From Desulfoluna spongiiphila (GTDB lineage Bacteria > Desulfobacterota > Desulfobacteria > Desulfobacterales > Desulfolunaceae): DNA of 64,000 nucleotides. The stretch covers positions 480,786 through 544,785 of the forward strand of contig NZ_FMUX01000002.1 in the NCBI RefSeq assembly GCF_900101345.1. The letters run 5' to 3'. A program made the position numbers and the translations under genes. Each line of letters opens with the position of its first letter. The stretch's first letter is position 1. The notes under the pieces were generated by a model that did no database searches, was not told the DNA's origin, and was given only the letters and a program-made list of their open reading frames with translations. Below are positions 61,306 to 64,000 of this stretch, piece by piece.

Positions 61306-63759
61306 ATGTCTAGACTGTTGATCTCTCTATTGCTCTGCATGCCTGCACTTTTTATCCTTCCTTCCTGTGGCTCTTCCGGCAGCGATGAGCCGGCGCAGGT
61401 ATCACATTCCTCCACCCATGCCCCGACGCCCACACCAGACCCCATCCCCACCCTGACCCTCATCAAAGCAGGAGACGGCTCCGGCCATATCGCCTGTGAT
61501 CCCGGCATCCTTGACTGCCAGGGTGTTTGCCGGACGGAGGTGGAGAAGATGTCCACGGTCACACTCACATCCGTTGTGGATGAGGGGTCAGTTTTTGGTG
61601 GATGGAGTGGGGATATTCCGGCGTTCAGCACGGAATCGAGCATTACGATAACAGTCTCGAAGGCCAGCACCATCACTGCAAATTTTAGCTTGAAGGAGTC
61701 GCCATACAGTTGCCTTCTGCCCGAGCATGATCTTCTCTATCTGGGGGCGTTCAAGCTTCCCGATGGGCATGGCGAAGACGAACCCATGGCCCGGTGGGAC
61801 GGTGGCGGCCATGGCATGACATTTTACCCCGAAGGAGATTTCGGAGGAGAGGCTGACGGGTTTCCCGGATCACTTTTCAGCATAAGCCACACCTACACAA
61901 ACCATGTCTCCGAATTTTCCATTCCGGTCCCGGTCATTTCACCTGACAAAAACCTGGACGACCTGCCCCGGGCAACCACGCTCCAACCCTTTGCAGATAT
62001 CACGGAAGGCCGCCAGACCCTTGGGCTCAACGGCACAACCCTGGTGGATATTCAGTATTATCCCAGGCAGGGGAGCCAGGACTCGGATAAGCTGTACTGG
62101 ACCCTTTATGAGTACTATATGCCCCACGAAGATGATCCTTACCACGGATGGGCGGAGCTCGATCTTTCCGCACCACAGAGCCACGGCATGTGGCGCCTGG
62201 GGGATTTTCCGGCGGCGTCCACAAGCAAGTACCTTTTTGATGTTCCGGTTTCCTGGGCAGATACCCATACCCCGGGGAAATACCTTGCAGGGGGCAGATA
62301 CAGGACGCCCAACAACGGAAGCTGGGGGCCCGCACTCTATGTGTTCGGCCCGTGGAACGACGGCAACCCGCCTGCAGACGGCTGCCAGCTTGGCGCCATC
62401 GAGCTGCTCAAGCACACCAGCGAGCACCCGGTTCGGGGAATGGGCTTCAGTGATGATTGGGTCGATGGGGCCTGGCTGACGGCAGGGGACCGGTCTGCTG
62501 TCGTTGTTGCCGGCAAAAGAGGGGTCCGGGAGAGGGCCGGTGGCCTCTGGACCTATGGAGCCCCCCAGCCCGACGATTACTCAATCAGCAAAGGGTACCA
62601 CGCCTGCCCGGACTATGGCGCTTTGCTCTTCTATGATCCGGTGCTCATCGCCCATGTGGCAGAGGGCACCCTCTCCCCGGGTGATGTTCAGCCCTATGCC
62701 GTTTTTAATGCTCAGGACCTCCTGTTCACGGCCAACATGGGTCTTTCTGTTCAGGATATCCGTACCCGCGGCAAATCTTTGGGTGGGGTCGGGTACGACC
62801 GGGAGCACAACCTTCTTTATGTTCTTGAACTGGATGTGGAGGGGTATTTCAGTCCGGGCAAACCCATTGCCCACGTCTTCAAGGTCTCCCCCGGGGAGAG
62901 CGTTGCAGACACCATCCCGCCCTCACCACCATCCAATCTTGCCGCCACATCGGTCACATCAGAAGAGGTGACTCTTACCTGGGAAGCCGCCGTGGACAAC
63001 CACCACCTTGCCGGCTACATTGTCTATCGGGACGGGCACCCCATAGATACCGCCATCGTTCCGACCTGCACAGACGACAGGGTAAACCCCGATGCGACCT
63101 ATCGCTACACGGTGGTGGCTTTTGATTCCCGGAACAACAAGAGCCTTGTCAGCCAGCCGCTTTCGGTGTCCACCCTGTCCGGCCCCGACACCAGGGTGCC
63201 CCTCATCACGGATATCCACCTCACCGATACCACGGAAACCAGCGTCACGGTTCACTGGAAAACGGATGAACCCACCACAAGCAGGATTAAATATGGCGCG
63301 GAGTACCATGATGATCAGGAGGTAAGCGATTCCAGCCTCACCAGAACCCACGCCCTATCCATCACAGATCTCACGGGTGCTTCTGAATGTGGTTCCTATG
63401 TCTATCGCATCTTCTCCACCGATGCCTTCGGCAACACCAACAGCCATTCTGAAAAATCCTTTCGCCCGGCCAGGCCCATGGCGGACAATCAGCCCCCTTT
63501 GCTTGAGTCCACTGGGGCGAGGCGGGTTTCGGTCGGAGGCCTTGTTCAGTTCACCCTCAGCGCCACAGACCCCGATCGCGGGGACAGCCTTCATTTTTCG
63601 GCGACAGGCCTTCCAGACGGCGCCACTTTTACCCCTGCAACCGGCCTGTTTCAATGGCGGCCGGGGCCGGGGGACACAGGCATTCACCGCATGGAATTCT
63701 CTGTCAGCGACGGGGACCAGGACGCCAGCGAAACCGTTGCGATTATTGTTGAGGAGTGA
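61306..63759 (+). CDS. Large surface lipoprotein with InlB-type, fibronectin III and Ig-like domains
   Basis: 817 residues. Signal MSRLLISLLLCMPALFILPSC is followed by a lipidation Cys. A proline/threonine-rich linker (THAPTPTPDPIPT) leads to a repeat of the InlB B type (KAGDGSGHIACD, VFGGWSGDIPAF). A central roughly 370-residue unassigned domain contains WDGGGHGM, FGPWNDGN and MGFSDDWVDGAW. Two fibronectin type III-like domains follow (PPSPPSNLAATSVT.., TDIHLTDTTETSVTVHW), then a cadherin/He-PIG-like Ig domain (GLVQFTLSATDPDRGDSLHFSA, DGATFTPATGLFQWRP). ATG 61306 has AGGAG 7 bases upstream. Likely outer-membrane-anchored and surface-exposed; ligand unknown. Confidence 0.85.
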   Translation: MSRLLISLLLCMPALFILPSCGSSGSDEPAQVSHSSTHAPTPTPDPIPTLTLIKAGDGSGHIACDPGILDCQGVCRTEVEKMSTVTLTSVVDEGSVFGGWSGDIPAFSTESSITITVSKASTITANFSLKESPYSCLLPEHDLLYLGAFKLPDGHGEDEPMARWDGGGHGMTFYPEGDFGGEADGFPGSLFSISHTYTNHVSEFSIPVPVISPDKNLDDLPRATTLQPFADITEGRQTLGLNGTTLVDIQYYPRQGSQDSDKLYWTLYEYYMPHEDDPYHGWAELDLSAPQSHGMWRLGDFPAASTSKYLFDVPVSWADTHTPGKYLAGGRYRTPNNGSWGPALYVFGPWNDGNPPADGCQLGAIELLKHTSEHPVRGMGFSDDWVDGAWLTAGDRSAVVVAGKRGVRERAGGLWTYGAPQPDDYSISKGYHACPDYGALLFYDPVLIAHVAEGTLSPGDVQPYAVFNAQDLLFTANMGLSVQDIRTRGKSLGGVGYDREHNLLYVLELDVEGYFSPGKPIAHVFKVSPGESVADTIPPSPPSNLAATSVTSEEVTLTWEAAVDNHHLAGYIVYRDGHPIDTAIVPTCTDDRVNPDATYRYTVVAFDSRNNKSLVSQPLSVSTLSGPDTRVPLITDIHLTDTTETSVTVHWKTDEPTTSRIKYGAEYHDDQEVSDSSLTRTHALSITDLTGASECGSYVYRIFSTDAFGNTNSHSEKSFRPARPMADNQPPLLESTGARRVSVGGLVQFTLSATDPDRGDSLHFSATGLPDGATFTPATGLFQWRPGPGDTGIHRMEFSVSDGDQDASETVAIIVEE

Positions 63760-63810
63760 GATGGAGAGGAGGCTGTGCATTAAATTACTTTTTGTAACTA
63801 TTCAGCTTAT

Positions 63811-63983
63811 GCCTCCGTCGGCCCTGCCGGGGGCTAAACTTTTAAAAAGTTTAACAAACAGGTTTTAAAAAATCTTTTTGAATGAATTTTTACTTTAAAG
63901 GCGGATGTGATTTGACCCGAGGAACGAGGGGCAAAACGCATCCGCAACCTGCTTTCAAGGTGGCACACCTTGCCGCCGGAGGC
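63811..63983 (+). repeat. About 170-bp intergenic element, copy 7
   Basis: GCCTCCGTCGGC at the left and GCCGCCGGAGGC ending at 63983, with both hairpin-rich halves. The left flank is AACTATTCAGCTTAT and the right flank reaches GAGCTGAA at the window edge, i.e. complementary TTCAGCT outer ends. It follows the lipoprotein gene. Confidence 0.88.
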
Positions 63984-64000
63984 TGTTTTTTTGAGCTGAA

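Overview
The window looks like chromosome from an anaerobic, sulfate-reducer-like member of the Desulfobacterota, perhaps close to Desulfoluna or other Desulfobacteraceae. The evidence is gene content: a tungsten/molybdenum aldehyde:ferredoxin oxidoreductase, an NAD(P)-linked multi-subunit [FeFe] hydrogenase of the Hnd type, a Desulfovibrio-type flavodoxin, GC-rich genes, and many structured intergenic repeats. The genus is an inference; there is no rRNA or other marker to fix it.

Layout. 1-7.2 kb: 5' end of an aor gene (leftward), an MFS transporter, a large autotransporter and a lipoprotein hydrolase. 8.1-13.6 kb: peptide/nickel-type ABC operon dppB-dppC-dppDF(fused)-dppA, with a Tat-type signal on the binding protein. 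13.8-17.2 kb: chemoreceptor and two unknown exported or membrane proteins, all leftward. 17.7-20.7 kb: a zinc-ribbon/Ser-Thr kinase/PEGA/FGE-like sensor protein whose 3' end resembles the variable region of a diversity-generating retroelement target. 20.7-21.6 kb: a REP-associated tyrosine transposase between two copies of its presumed REP/BIME. 21.6-27.4 kb: ribose operon rbsDACBK (leftward). 28.4-37 kb: rightward hydrogenase operon hndB-hndC-hndD-hndA followed by a six-gene putative redox/H2-signalling module (H-cluster-like sensor, two DRTGG proteins, PHP phosphoesterase, two GHKL ATPases), then beta-carbonic anhydrase. 39.4-42.6 kb: hrpB helicase and a DUF3332-like protein. 43.1-46.4 kb: ECF-type vitamin/metal transporter (S, T, A1, A2). 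46.3-50.8 kb: acyl-CoA ligase, a flavodoxin with iron-repressor-like upstream boxes, a Cys-rich protein and a FadL-family porin. 51-55.4 kb: a more A+T-rich accessory stretch with small orphan genes, a RelA/SpoT-domain protein, and a PEP-CTERM protein behind a GEMM-I riboswitch. 55.4-63.8 kb: second autotransporter, an LTxxQ periplasmic protein, a flavin/PNPOx-fold protein and a large surface lipoprotein with fibronectin III and Ig-like domains.

How it fits together. Ribose, peptides, aldehydes and fatty acids are the visible substrates. AOR and Hnd connect aldehyde/ferredoxin/NAD(P)H pools to H2, and the module downstream of Hnd probably reports the state of that pool. Surface biology is prominent: two autotransporters, a PEP-CTERM protein, a FnIII lipoprotein and a kinase with a possible hypervariable C-terminus.

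The most unusual non-coding feature is a family of about 170-bp intergenic elements with 12-bp terminal inverted repeats GCCTCCGGCGGC/GCCGCCGGAGGC, present at least seven times here, together with two other inverted-repeat families. No tRNA, rRNA, CRISPR array or prophage was seen.
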